A DNA stretch of 64,000 nt from NCBI GenBank assembly GCA_037893245.1, contig JBAIAA010000534.1:496001-560000 (forward strand), in the 5' to 3' direction. The notes beneath the pieces were generated by a model that worked only from the letters and a program-made list of their open reading frames with translations, made no database searches and was not told the origin of the DNA. The position numbers and the translations under genes are program-made. Below, in pieces: positions 36,428 to 48,130 of the stretch (positions within the stretch are counted from its first letter, which is position 1; each line of letters begins with the position of its first letter). The DNA is from Crossaster papposus (taxonomy: Eukaryota > Echinodermata > Asteroidea > Velatida > Solasteridae).

Positions 36428-37017
36428 CGTCCGGCGATCGTAAATATTTTTCGGAACAATTACAAAATATCTAAGCGCAATCATTTTGCTGGATGCCTAC
36501 AATCATTATTTACCTTCAGATAAGTAAGATATTTTTTAATAATGCGGTAATACATTTTTTGAAATCTGCAAATGTGACCTGTTCCAACGAAACCCGGACA
36601 AAGTCGACTTTGTAGTTTTTCAGATTTTGCTTTTTTCAAATTCTCTAGGTTCTCAGCTTTAAAATTATGTATCATTTACATAATGTACCCCCCACCCTAT
36701 CTTCCCTGGGGTCTGGATTTAGTGATAAAACCCTGACAACCTAATTATGAGATAAACAGCTTTGAAGTTCAGAAAAGCGTATTTTTTCTATACACAAATG
36801 TTTCACAAAATTGACAAAAAAACACTTCTGGTAAAAGGATTTTGTTCAAATTAGAGGAGATTGTAGATTAATAGTGAGTGACTTAGGAAAACCTAAAACC
36901 TCAAAATGGTAAAATCCATCCAGAAATGACTTCAGGAGTACATTGTGACAAAACACATTGTGCGACTTTGTCCGGGTTTCGTTGGAACAGGTCACAAATG
37001 GTGTATCCTACCTTTAA
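36428..37017 (-). mobile_element. Family A copy A10, split by a second nested element
   Basis: Inverted orientation. It begins in the central hairpin (CGTCCGGCGATCG), runs through TTTTGCTGGATGCCTACAAT to GAAATCTGCAAATG at 36574, and resumes at 36995 as CAAATGGTGTATCCTACC, ending in TTAA at 37017. The distal half of the MITE is missing. Confidence 0.9.
36575..36994. mobile_element. 420-bp element with perfect 32-bp terminal inverted repeats, nested in A10
   Basis: Left end (36575-36606) starts TGACCTGTTCCAACGAAACC and ends CAAAGTCG. The right end (36963-36994) is its exact inverse. CAAATG occurs directly on both sides (36569-36574 and 36995-37000). Because the ends can also be read as GTGACC or TGTGACC, the duplication may be 6, 4 or 2 bp, and the superfamily is undecided. 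The interior is AT-rich and non-coding. Confidence 0.88.
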
Positions 37018-37589
37018 TAGTAGTTATTCCTCCCCAGAATACTTAAATACTGCCCTCTTGGGGATAGGAATGGTTTCCCCTGCTTTTGTTTGGGAAAGTG
37101 TGTCACATAGTGTTAGAAAAAAGTTTTGGGTATGGCAGCATGACAGGTTTTCTTTTAGCGTAAGAAAAATATTTTTAATTAGGAATTCTGATTAATTTCG
37201 TTTAGAAAATAAATTTTTCTCTTACAAAAAAATAGGGCCATTGATTTTGTTTCTTAAAAATATACATGGGTATTTAATTTCGGATGTAAATTACATCTTA
37301 AAAAACATGAAAAATAATATGTGACTGACTTCATCCTGTTTATTAAATTGTGGCTGCCAATGTTTTTTTCTACAGAATTGTCAAAGTTATCCAAAGCTGG
37401 GAAAAAAGAATGATTTATGGCATAAATGGGAGATTTTGACATATTGGCCCAGGCCCAGCTGATTTGTGGCTATTTCCACTCCACCACAGCCTGGCCTGGC
37501 CCATACCCAACCCTGCCCTGTCTGGCCTAGCTGGCCCAGCCTAGCTAATGCTCAGTTATTCCCATCCCAGCCTGAACCAGCTCATCCCA

Positions 37590-37705
37590 GCTCATCCCAT
37601 CCCATCCCAGCCCAGCCCAGCCCAGCCCAGCCCAGCCCAGCCCAGCCCAGCCCAGCCCAGCCCAGCCCAGCCCAGCCCAGCCCAGCCCAGCCCAGCCCAG
37701 CCCGG
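37590..37705 (+). repeat. (CCCAG)n pentanucleotide array (GGGCT on the minus strand)
   Basis: About 20 consecutive CCCAG units, flanked on both sides (37466-37830) by degenerate CCCAT, CCCAG and CCTGG variants. The repeat makes long frames of Ser-Pro-Ala-Gln or Gly-Trp-Ala type, which are not genes. The G-rich strand has GGG every five bases, suitable for G-quadruplex or R-loop formation. Confidence 0.95.
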
Positions 37706-37830
37706 CCCTCGGCCCAGCCTGTATGTGACACAGCCCAGCCCAGCCCATCCCAGCACGCCACGACCGATCCTTGGCTATTTTCATCCTACCCCATCCCATT
37801 CCAGCCCCACACATCCTTACCCCCAATCCC

Positions 37831-40254
37831 CCTGGTCAAGCCCGCCAGCATGATGAATCAGCACCCTTGTTATCCTCAGCAAGGGCATTTGCATGTGTTA
37901 TACACACTTCTCATACCTTCCCATCCACAGTGATACCTTGCATCCTGTACAGCCTCTGGGCGTAACCCTATTATTTCACCTGTTCCATACAGAAGAATTT
38001 CCCCGCAGTCTTTCCATTGTTGAGTGGTCAAACAGCTCCGCAGAACGAAGCCCATAGATCCCTCCATTATCACTCTTGACCCCGAATGTATCTTAATGTC
38101 TCTTTAACCTGAATGCATTTTTTAAATGATAGTGTGAATACGTAATTTCAGTTGAGTCGATCTAAATCCATAGTGATAGATATCCACAGTGATAGATAGC
38201 CACAGTCTTTTCCTATTCATGCATTGACACTGCCAAAGACGTTCGTTTTGTTTAGGAGAGATATTTGTACAGGTTAGTACTACATGTAGTAGTAGCATAA
38301 CCAATGATGACCAAGAAATACTGGTAAAATTGACATAAATGTGATCTAAAAAGTCCTGCTGTATGTCCAAATGTTTCTGTTGATCTGTATCACTTCTTAA
38401 CAAAGAAAACTCCAAATTTATTCACAAAAACCGGGTAGATCTTGACAATTAAAAAAAAAAATATATATATAATGAAGGAGATACAGAGTTGCAAATGAAA
38501 TTTTGAGCACAAAAAAAATAGTCTGAAGCAGTTTACATACATGTACATTCATGTACATTGAATGGCATTTTGGCTGCTATCCAACCTTTGCTAGAATTTA
38601 AGCATAGTACAGGTGTATATATTCAAATTATTGTGGTTGCAGCTTCGAGTTGCTTGGCAGTCATGTAGCTAGCTAGCCATGCTGTCCAATACAGTTCTGC
38701 ACCACTGGTCATGTAAATGTATTAGCACAAGGAACTCTGGGAAATTATTCAAATTTGATCATTTGCATAATAACTCTTGACCAATGAGGTGGGTAGATTT
38801 GTTCTCTATGTGGTTGTATATGTGAATCAATACCTGCAGTAGATTGTCAGTGCAGCCATTCAATTTATTTAAGGGGTGGAGTAATATAAATTTTACTTGG
38901 AGGGGGGGGGGGGGGGGGGGGGATGGGATGCCAAGGAGGTTAGATCTGTTCCAATTAGATTTATCCGAATGCTTCACTTTAACACAAATTTTATTCGTGC
39001 TTTTTATATACCCCATTATTCATGAACAACAGTTCAGTACATTTTAAAATAAACTCTATTGTGGCATACCAGTAATTTGTTGATTTTTGTTATCAACAAA
39101 CAAATTGCATTCCATGAATATTCTCACGTAAACATTCCCAATTTGATGGATTGGTATTCCAATGGTGGTCATGGAAACCTGCTTTTTGAAAAATAGCACA
39201 TTTGAAAGCCACCCAAGTAGCTGGTAGATTGTTTGTAGAGACTTTGGTGAACGTGATACATTTGAGTATTGTCCCACTTCGTTTTTAAAACAAATACATT
39301 TGGGTTTTTGGTGGGTTTTTTTGGGGGGGGGGTTGCTCGTAGTGGAATCTTTATCTTCATTTTGCATCACAATTTCAGTACCGGTACCTGTCCAAAAGAA
39401 AAAGCCATCAGCCTCGATAAGTCAAAGTTTGACTGTTGGCACGCAATCACTTTCAGCGATATGCTTCCCCAATCAGTTACGGATCAAACAGCAGGGGGGA
39501 CAAAGTTTGCGGATCGGAAGCAGGCGGTGAGATTGGCCTGGTGTGCGGTGTACATATAGTCTATGTTCACTCGCACACCGGTCTGTGATTCACCGGCCTA
39601 GTGACGGTAATCCACCTATACCCAGTCCCCATTTACACAGAACTTAACACATTCTTACAACCGGCCTACATATAAGTACATGCCTCGTAGTCTTAGGCGA
39701 TTGTCCGATTTGTTTCTGGTCTGCTGAAGAGCGCGCAGAGCTTGAGGCTCGAGATACCGTCCTCGGGACCCATAATCCTTCTATCCCGCACATCGGTTAA
39801 CCTTGGTAATGAAAGCCTGTATAATTCAATTCCGGAGACAGAAATGGAATTATGCAATCCCGTCATATATATATATGTCTACAATGATTGTTTGTTCTGC
39901 AAGATGACTTACCGAGCGAGTAAAGAGCGTGTAGTTGTCTCAATTTACCCAGCCCCCGGTCTTTTCAGACATGAAAATTGTACAAGCACAATCACACTGC
40001 ACTTGGTAAATTTCATATTCAATTACAAATTAATCTTGCTTGTAGCTGACACGAAACTGGGAAATTTTCAATAACTTTGTAATATCTAAGGGAAAAAAGT
40101 GTTTTTGATATGTACTATGAAATCAATTAATATTGACAGGAGCTCCTTCCAAATGCCTTTACACAAGTATTAAGTCAGTCCAAACATATTTGTCCTTTGC
40201 TTGTCACGTCAATGATACTGCAAACAATTAAGATTCGTTTGGTAAAACCTCATT
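37831..40254 (+). other. Intergenic sequence without a gene
   Basis: AT-rich with a poly(dG) tract at 38902. Repeated TACATGTA-type palindromes are seen (for example ACATACATGTACATTCATGT at 38533), a motif that recurs across the window. Short frames are not supported. Confidence 0.5.
38902..38922 (+). repeat. Poly(dG) tract, 21 bp
   Basis: Pure G run preceded by TTACTTGGA. Confidence 0.95.
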
Positions 40255-40508
40255 TTAAAGATAGGATACACCATTTGCAGATATCGAAAATTTTACTATC
40301 GAATTATTTTAAAATATCTTACTAATTTGAAAGTAAATAATGATTTTAGGCATCCAGCAAAATGATTGCGCTAGATATAATTGTTCTGAAAATTGTATTA
40401 AAAAAAAACAAGTCACAATCGCCGGACGGCGATAGCTAAAAAGAACAACATATTGAACAACTGTCCGAAGCTGGTTGAAAACAAATGCCGTTTTTCTTGC
40501 TTTTCTCA
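40255..40508 (+). mobile_element. Family A copy A11 (left two-thirds)
   Basis: Starts TTAAAGATAGGATACACCAT and contains the central hairpin ATCGCCGGACGGCGAT. It runs to GTTTTTCTTGCTTTTCTCAT, where similarity stops. Confidence 0.9.
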
Positions 40509-40974
40509 TTCTAATCCAGTTACCAATCTAGTTACCCATCCTAATCCAATTCATACTGTGAAGAGATCAGATTGTCTTGTTTCAGGGCAAGGGGCTAGTT
40601 CGTCCACACTTCCCTCTGTAGCCCACACCTTTAGTGGCCTTTGGGCAATTTGCATTAACAAATGTAAACAAATATAGCTGTGTAGGGTTTGGTTTTTTGT
40701 ATCATTATAAAGCCCTCAAGCTGATAAGACAGTTGTTTAATGATCATTCATGTTGCAGTGTTGTTTTACAAAATACAAAATTAAAAAAAAAATGTATATC
40801 ATTATTATATTATTATTAAGCCTCTTCTTTCATTTATTCATAATGGCGCGTTTGTAGGACAGGTTGGTGACATTTTGTAACTTGCCAAAGACTGCAAATG
40901 GTCGACTCAAAGTTATTTTCCCTACAATTATTATCATGCTATTTTAACCCTAAACCCCTAACAGGGTGACTGTA

Positions 40975-41175
40975 TAATAATACAAGGTAACAATTAGCAC
41001 TCCAATATATGGCCATGCACTGCCCCATCAGCTATAAACCATCTTGGCTCGCTGGAGCGTGTAATACGCGACGTCTTTATCGATGCGCCACCCCAAACGC
41101 TCTGACTGCCCATTAAGTCCAATCGCTACAACCAGCAAATGTGGCGTATTATACTTCCTCTACCATACATAAAAC
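40975..41175 (+). promoter_or_regulatory. Candidate cis-regulatory block
   Basis: Balanced-composition, non-repetitive stretch in the gene-poor region, with CCATATATGG-like (CCAATATATGG), AGCTATAAAC, GTAATACGCGAC and CTTTATCGATGCG motifs. Only the texture and motif density suggest function. Confidence 0.22.
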
Positions 41176-44100
41176 CACCACCCATGATAGAACAGCAAAT
41201 TGCTGCCATGGTGATCCAAGACTTTGTGAATTTATGTCGACATTGATTTTCGTCCTTCTACTCTACTCCCAACTTACCGCCCCGCTTTGACAGAAATCTC
41301 TTTGACCGTAGCTGATGGACTCGAAACGTGATATTGACATTAATAAAATGTGGCTCCTCAATACACGCTATCGATGCAACTACATGTGCTGATAAGATAG
41401 ATGATAAAAATTAAGCCCGTTTGTTTCTTGATTCATTTATGAGTCCAGAGGACAATCAATGGACTACTGAAGCCAACTGCTGCAATATTTTCTTATACTA
41501 TGTGAATAGGTAATAGTTTTTAGTGTAAACACCTTGCCTTGAAATTATATAAATGTATACGTCTAAGCCTTCTGAGTACTTCCTAATAATGTGTCTCGTA
41601 TAGATCTCTTTTTTTTGTGGTCGTTTTTTGTTATATATTTTAAAACAAATTAGGGTTATTTAAAGAAATGACATTTCATTATATTTTTGCTATCAGCTGT
41701 TCCCCAATGGGATTTTGTATCATTGGTGAGTTGGTTATTCATTCAGACTGAAGACTTGGGGACAATTGGGGATTATAGTGATAAAAATTATTGAATGTGT
41801 GCAACTGTAGACGGCTTGATAACTTTGTGATGGGAGTCTTGTACTTTTCTTTGTGGAACTGCATGAAGGAGGAATAACGGTCAGGAATCACTAACATGGA
41901 TGATCAAATTTGATTGCCTTCACCACAACTTTTTTTTCACAACTCTAAAATCCAACGGAAATGACTTGTTTTCGACTTTCTGATAAAATCTATGGCACAA
42001 ATGTGTTTTGAGGGATTATAACAATATTCACCACTCCGGCACGTCAATGAAACAATTCTTCCGTACATTTTTCAAGTTCAGTGTAAATAAAAGAAGTTGC
42101 AATGATTTCACCAATACGCCAGACGAAGGGGGTTACTGACCAAACGACCTACATTCGCTGTCCTACATGCGGCCATCGATCCTGCACTTTTCCCTTCTCA
42201 GATTGTAAAGATTTTGATTATTGTGATCCAGTCCCTGGATGACAGTAACCCGAGACGTTGCCGATTTCTGGAGAGTCCACAATGCCAAGGCAGCAGGGGC
42301 ACTTGTAGGCTGTGCAATTAATCAGCCCAAATGAACAGATTCTAAAATGAGATACCGGGACAGATCTCAATTCTGATTTCCCTGAAAAGCCTACGGAGTA
42401 ACAAAGTATCGCCTCATAGTGCGAAAAAACACTAATCCTCTTAATGTACTTGCAGACAAGAGGCAAGGAAAAGAAAAAAAAGAGGCTTAGATGGAGAAGA
42501 AGAAAAAAGAAGAGAAAAGTGGGCCAAAATATAAGAGTTCTCAAATAATGAAATCGAATCTTAAGTGTACTCGGTGTGGGAGGTTGGAGGTGTGATAAGT
42601 AAAATGACACTAGTTTCTTTTTGACAGGTGCATTTTTATACAAGCAAGTTGCTAATTTGATGAGCATGAAACGAGGAGGCAGTATTCGTAACAGCTTTTG
42701 AATATCATGAGCTAGCTGTCATTTTTTGCATGTTGAATTGAAATGTTGCGAATACAGGCGTACGAACGAAATCCATAATTTCATTTAATTCTGCACGTTT
42801 GCTGATTCGATGTGAATCCCAATTTTCCATTTTTTGTTTGTTTGTTTCTTTGGTTTGGGTCAAATTGTGATAACACTTTTGTTATCACCTGTGGTAAAAA
42901 TCTCAGTACAACTTACAAACTTAAAGTCAAATATCTTTTTAAACTAATTTCAGAAGCATGTCTACTGTGTCAGTGAAACATACAGAGCAATTAAGAAATC
43001 GCATGTATGCAATAAATTGCAGCTTCATCTATTTGTTAGGTAGGCTTCAATATGCAAATAAGTACCACAAATAAGAAATGTGGGTCAGAAGAGAAAAACC
43101 AAGAGGCAGCAATCTTCCTCCACTTTTCCTTTTTTTTGTTTTTTTGTTAAGTGTGGGATAATCCTGCTAATCTTCCATGTTTTGCGAGGCTGATCAGGTT
43201 GCTCGAAAGCAACCCCCCCTCCCCCCTCCAAGCTTGTTCATGTTTGTGGTTCATGTCTTCTCTCCTTCCTGGCATATCATCGTCCCGTAATCATCGCTGA
43301 TGGAGGACTCCTGCCAGCTGAATTAGAAATCCATGTCACAAATGAGGAGAGAGAGAGAGGTTGAAAGAGAGGGGGGCTCGTCATCCCAGAAAGTGACAGT
43401 CCCCGTGGCTTAAAGGGACAGGAGTGCACTAGCCTGTCAATATAGTCCATCTACTGGAATCTATACCACTGTTTGTAGAACTCACTGGAGGCAATTTCCG
43501 AAGGAACTGCTAATTACCAAAGAAATAAGCTAAGCATAGAAAACAATCGCTATGGGCTCTGGGTGCGGTTGTATGAGGGCGCTGTTCACATTGCAACAGT
43601 ACTTCCCAAGGGCAGTACGTCGCTGGTATTACGCACCGCGCTATTTTATCATTTGATATTCGTATCAGTAGGATTGCTTTGTCTGTTCACTGTCTGTTCA
43701 AAGCGGGAACCAAACACGGAAATTAAGTCGGGTAAGACGGCGTCAATGTTGACTTCCCAACTCTTCTTTCTGCTGAGGGGGGAACACTGACAGCCTAAAG
43801 TCAAAAATTGGTATCTGCTTATTTTTTCTGTGCACTATTTCTTGCTAATACTGACTTGATCGCAAATTTGTATGAGTTTTTACGTAGTTTGGTTAAAACA
43901 AAATTGTTTTCGCCATTTATGACATCACTGACCAACAGAGGAAAATTGTTAAGCCGGTTCAATTCAGCAAAAGTAAGGAGAAAGATTCCACTTCCTTGAA
44001 TTCATGCCAAAAAGAGGAAGATAATTTCGACTAAGAATTGTAAAATTTAGAATAAGATTTTGAATAAAACAAAACAGCTTTCAGTAAAAAGGGTATTATC

Positions 44101-46000
44101 GGATTGGAATTAAGGTGTTAGCAGCTACCTGAAACGGGTCATTTGCAGCCAGCACCTTAGGGGGACCGTACAGCAGATTAGAGGCACAGAGTGGACTGAA
44201 ATTGGAAGCGACCTCAAAATTTGATCGCATAATTCCAGCTGCTCCCAAGATGCTTTGCTGAATGTAAAGTTAGATATTTTGTGTGTTGTGTTGGATGCTC
44301 AAAAAACCTCCGCTACTGTGCTCTAATCAATCGCGAAAACACAGCCCCAGCCAACACACACGTATCAATAAATTTGTTACAGGTGATGCTCGGTCTAATT
44401 CATGCGTGCATTCAAATTTCCGCCGCAATACGCCTCCATTATTGCGGCCACAAAGCCAGTAGATAAAAACTCATTTGAAGAAATAAAGACCTTTCAAAGC
44501 ATGAGAAATTGTGAGTGAAACATGTCTTATTTATCTTTCTTGCTGGTGGACGTTCGTCAACTAGTAAACTGAGCTATGAGATAATCAGTCCGGATGGGAA
44601 AGTGTGAGGGGCGTTTGGACAATTATAACTCTAATGAAGCAAAGCCTATTTCAAGGCCTACGGAATCACTGGTACATGTATTAATTTGTTTTTAAATTAA
44701 TTTTCCAGAATGTGTCAGTGAGAATGACACTTGAGATATTTGCAATAAACAAAATTCAGTGAATCTGAAATCAAGTTTGAGTTTCTCATTCAAACCTGGA
44801 AGTAAAGAAACAAAAATGGTACAATTTCTTTTTTTTACATTTTCTCAATAAGCACTTTTAGAATTTTATATAAAAACAAATAAGCAATTTGTCCATCTTA
44901 CTTTATGCCAAACTTTTAAAATTCGCACCCCTTTACCCCCTTGGTTTGTCTTTGATCCTACCCACTCTGACCTCATCTTTTATCCTTAGCCTATGATCCT
45001 CCTTTTGTTGATTGTTCCACTCGGCTCTGTTATTTCTCTTTTGTGTTTCTTCTGCCAATCATGTTTTGCATCTTGCTTGTTTGTTTCATGTACACAGCCA
45101 TTTTGTCTCTGAAGAAGATCTTGTTAAGATCGCAAATATTAGGCCCTCTAAACCTTCATCAATATCTGTATTCCCGAAAAGATTTAAAATGCTGCAGTTT
45201 AAAAACAAATTTTACAAGAGCTGAAGAGAATCGATGCAACTCTCCAACCCCTTACTAGTCAACAATGATTTCGCTTGAAATCAACAGGAAATGATTTCCA
45301 TATCATCAGTTCAACCATAGAGAATGGAACCAACTTCATGCATACCATTCTCCTCATTAATACCCCTTTACCTGTTATCAGTTGTGGATAAAAAATGTAA
45401 TGTTTCTTTTGTCCTCCAGCCAAACTGAGTATGGTTTTAATCCTCTGTTTCCATGGAAACCTGGCCAAAGAGGAGTGTGAGTGTGATTAGTGCGTGTTGG
45501 ATATCTTTTCATCTCTTTGAGGCAATTCCAAAGATGCAAAGGTATTTAATGAGGATTTGCCAAAGATAAACCACGGACGTGCGGAATACGTGTTTGAGGC
45601 AAAACTGCAACCACCTCAAAGGCATGTGATGTTGGAAGAGGCTTAGCGATCCAATTTTTATCAAAATCCGTGGCTGCTGGCGCTGTAATTCTCAGACAAA
45701 TTCAACAGGCAAAACAAGCACAATTGTTACATGCAAAGCACACTTGTGCTTACGCCATGAAAATGGTCAGATGTATTGAACTTAAGACTTGCTATATTTT
45801 TGCTCAAGAATTCCCAATTTTGCCACTCAAAGCACACGACGAAGAAACTTTAAAGTAAATTATATTCTGATGTTTCTGATGAGTTATTGTGATTGAAATT
45901 CACAAAGGTATTGCGAGTATTTTAATATTATCAAGTTTTTGCAGAACAAAATGCAGTTCTAGAATTTATTTTTCACAATTAAACACAAACAAGAACAACT
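41176..46000 (+). other. Intergenic sequence without a gene
   Basis: No supportable gene. A frame on the minus strand at 42218-42667 is Phe/Leu-rich through poly-purine sequence and matches nothing. The blocks at 43260-43420 and 44100-44460 are less AT-rich and free of the repeats described elsewhere. Some may be regulatory. Confidence 0.45.
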
Positions 46001-46305
46001 AGCTTTACCTTAAATACGTACTGTGGACATTCCTTTGTCTTCGTGTAGTTAAAAAACTTTGACTAAATACTCATTTTTCTCGCTTCCCCAAAACAAATTT
46101 ACCCTCAAATTTTGATTATGGGCCTCTCAGCTGTTTCTCCTATCTTTTCTATACCTAACCTGTTTTTCCTCTAGCGCTCTTTTTCGGAAACTGAAAAACA
46201 GATTGTGGACCTGGGCAAGTCCACAAACCGTAACCTCTTCCCGCATCGTGTGGACCTATATTGTTCGGAGGTCCACAGTGCGTATGCAAGACTAACTCAT
46301 GTAAG
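46001..46305 (+). mobile_element. Family D element, copy D2
   Basis: Full-length match to D1. The ends read TACGTACTGTGGAC (from 46015) and GTCCACAGTGCGTA (to about 46285), inverted with one mismatch; similarity to D1 extends 10-15 bp further on both sides. GTGGAC/GTCCAC occurs five times, giving several alternative hairpins. Confidence 0.82.
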
Positions 46306-46505
46306 TGTGTAACGCCTCCAATCAAAGACCCCCTATTGTCCCTCTTTAGTTTGTACTACTAACTTTTTCAAAAGATCTCCCATATGTTTTGTACACGAAT
46401 CGGAAACCGGGAACCCTATTGTTCTACGTCCCTTATTTCAATTAAAAAACAAACTCTTGTACACATACAATCAAACGACTCAAAGGAAAAAACCCACACT
46501 TATTT

Positions 46506-46747
46506 ATAAAAAGTAAGATACACCATTTGCAGATATAAAGCCAGACTGCGATCACTGAAAAACCCATAAGAACCACTCCCCGATGCCGGTTAAAAAAAAA
46601 AAAAATTTTTTTCTGGCTTTCGTCGTTATCAATGATTGTAAAACTTGAAACAGATCAGATAAACGATATTTACTATATAATACAACCCCCCAAACCCACC
46701 CATTCCTGAAAATTCAAGCAATTACCAATGGTGTATCCTACCTTTAA
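46506..46747 (+). mobile_element. Family A copy A12 (internally deleted)
   Basis: Left end AAAAGTAAGATACACCATTT, right end CCAATGGTGTATCCTACC ending in TTAA. About 140 bp of the left half is missing, between CAGATATAAAG and CCAGACTGCG. Confidence 0.88.
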
Positions 46748-46990
46748 ATACTAGAACAAGGATGGGACAAAAAACCCACTGCCACTCCCCTTAAGATACA
46801 AAACAGTACCACACAAGAATACTAATGCAAATGGCTTATCTGTCCTGAAAGTGTTTATTTGAATACAGGAGAGAATGTGTGCTGGTTAGGAGACAACTTA
46901 TGTGATATTTGATAAACAGGCAGAGGTCGGGCAAGGCCAAGGATGGAATGTTAACAGCGCTTCATGTACAACCTCATCATCGCGCTCATG

Positions 46991-47472
46991 TTAAAGGTAT
47001 AGTAGAGTACACCATTCGCCAAACATAAAAAACCAAACCACTGAAATAATATAAAATACCTTACTTGACTGTACAGTTAATTAGTCTCAAGCATCTTGAT
47101 AAATCACAGCACCTGGTGTGCCATGGTTTCCAAGAAAAGCAGAATTGTCTAATTTAAAACACTCCCCCTCTCCATATATAAAATTGAGTTCATCTATAAT
47201 TTGTTTGCAATATGATTACACATCCATGAATATGTGCAAGCCAACTAGTCTGGTTTCCTAACCTGATAATTTCCCGATGTCTACAAATTACTCTGTTTTG
47301 TCTCAACGAAGTCAAGGAACCAGACTACAAGAGCATTTATTTCTTGGTTTTTCCAGCATCTATGAATACAAAACAAGTCAGCCTCACAATAGGAATGTTT
47401 ACTCTAAAACATGAATCCTAAAAACCTGTCCATTTTCGAAAAAAAAAACTACTGCCAAATACTACCTTTTAA
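46991..47472 (+). mobile_element. Family B TTAA-MITE, copy B1 (complete)
   Basis: 482 bp with TTAA at both ends. Inside, CCTTACTTGACTGTACAGTT, CTCAAGCATCTTGATAAATC and CATCTATGAATACAAAACAA match family A at equivalent positions, so B is a diverged relative of A. A hairpin pairs AGTCTGGTTTCC with GGAACCAGACT. Confidence 0.8.
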
Positions 47473-48047
47473 AGGATGTGGTATACTAAATGGCCCAAAG
47501 CAATTTCAGAGTGATTACTTTTCTTTCTTTTTTAGTTCCCACACTTTTATTACAGAAACTGAACACTAAATACATTCTTATGTTCTGAAAACCGCAAGTA
47601 AACAACTTGAGAACAATTTCTTTGAAACTATAAACAATAAACACACTGGAAACATTTGTGATTTAAGAAACACACTTTTTGTCCAATCAACCCAAGACTG
47701 GGATAACAAAATATTTACACAATTATTAAACAACAATTGCAAATATGCCTCAGACTTCTACAAATAAATTAAGTAAATAATTGTAATAACATTTTGTAAT
47801 TACCCTGTTAATTACCGTGTTATACAATACAAACCAACACCTTATCTACATAAAGTTCATCGACCAATGAGAATCAGTTTACACAGAACTGTAACAGATT
47901 TTTCAAATATTTCCAATTCTTATACAACAAATGCATTATGTGATCTCAGACTTGTTTAAAGAACACAACAAGATAATTAGTGTTAATAAAGGGTAAGATT
48001 TTTCAGATTTCAGGATATTATAATTATATATATTTTTTTTTTACTAA

Positions 48048-48130
48048 TTTCAATTTAAAAATCAGGAAAACTACTGGACAAAAATATTAGTAATATTTTT
48101 GGCCAGTAGTTTTCCTGATTTTGAAATTGA
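48048..48130. repeat. 83-bp near-perfect hairpin
   Basis: TCAGGAAAACTACTGG-(A/C)-CAAAAATATTA pairs with TAATATTTTTGGCCAGTAGT-TTTCCTGA, and the outer CAATTT pairs with AAATTG. The arms are about 38-40 bp with a few mismatches and almost no loop. It is not related to the other families here. Confidence 0.85.

Noticed and set aside
37466-37933. Long frames of Pro/Ser/Ala/Gln (plus strand) and Gly/Trp/Ala (minus strand)
   Set aside because: They are translations of the CCCAG pentanucleotide array on both strands. No splice sites, start context or family support.
42218-42667. 149-codon minus-strand frame with hydrophobic Phe/Leu stretch
   Set aside because: The hydrophobic run comes from a poly-purine tract. 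No recognisable protein and no supporting splice context.
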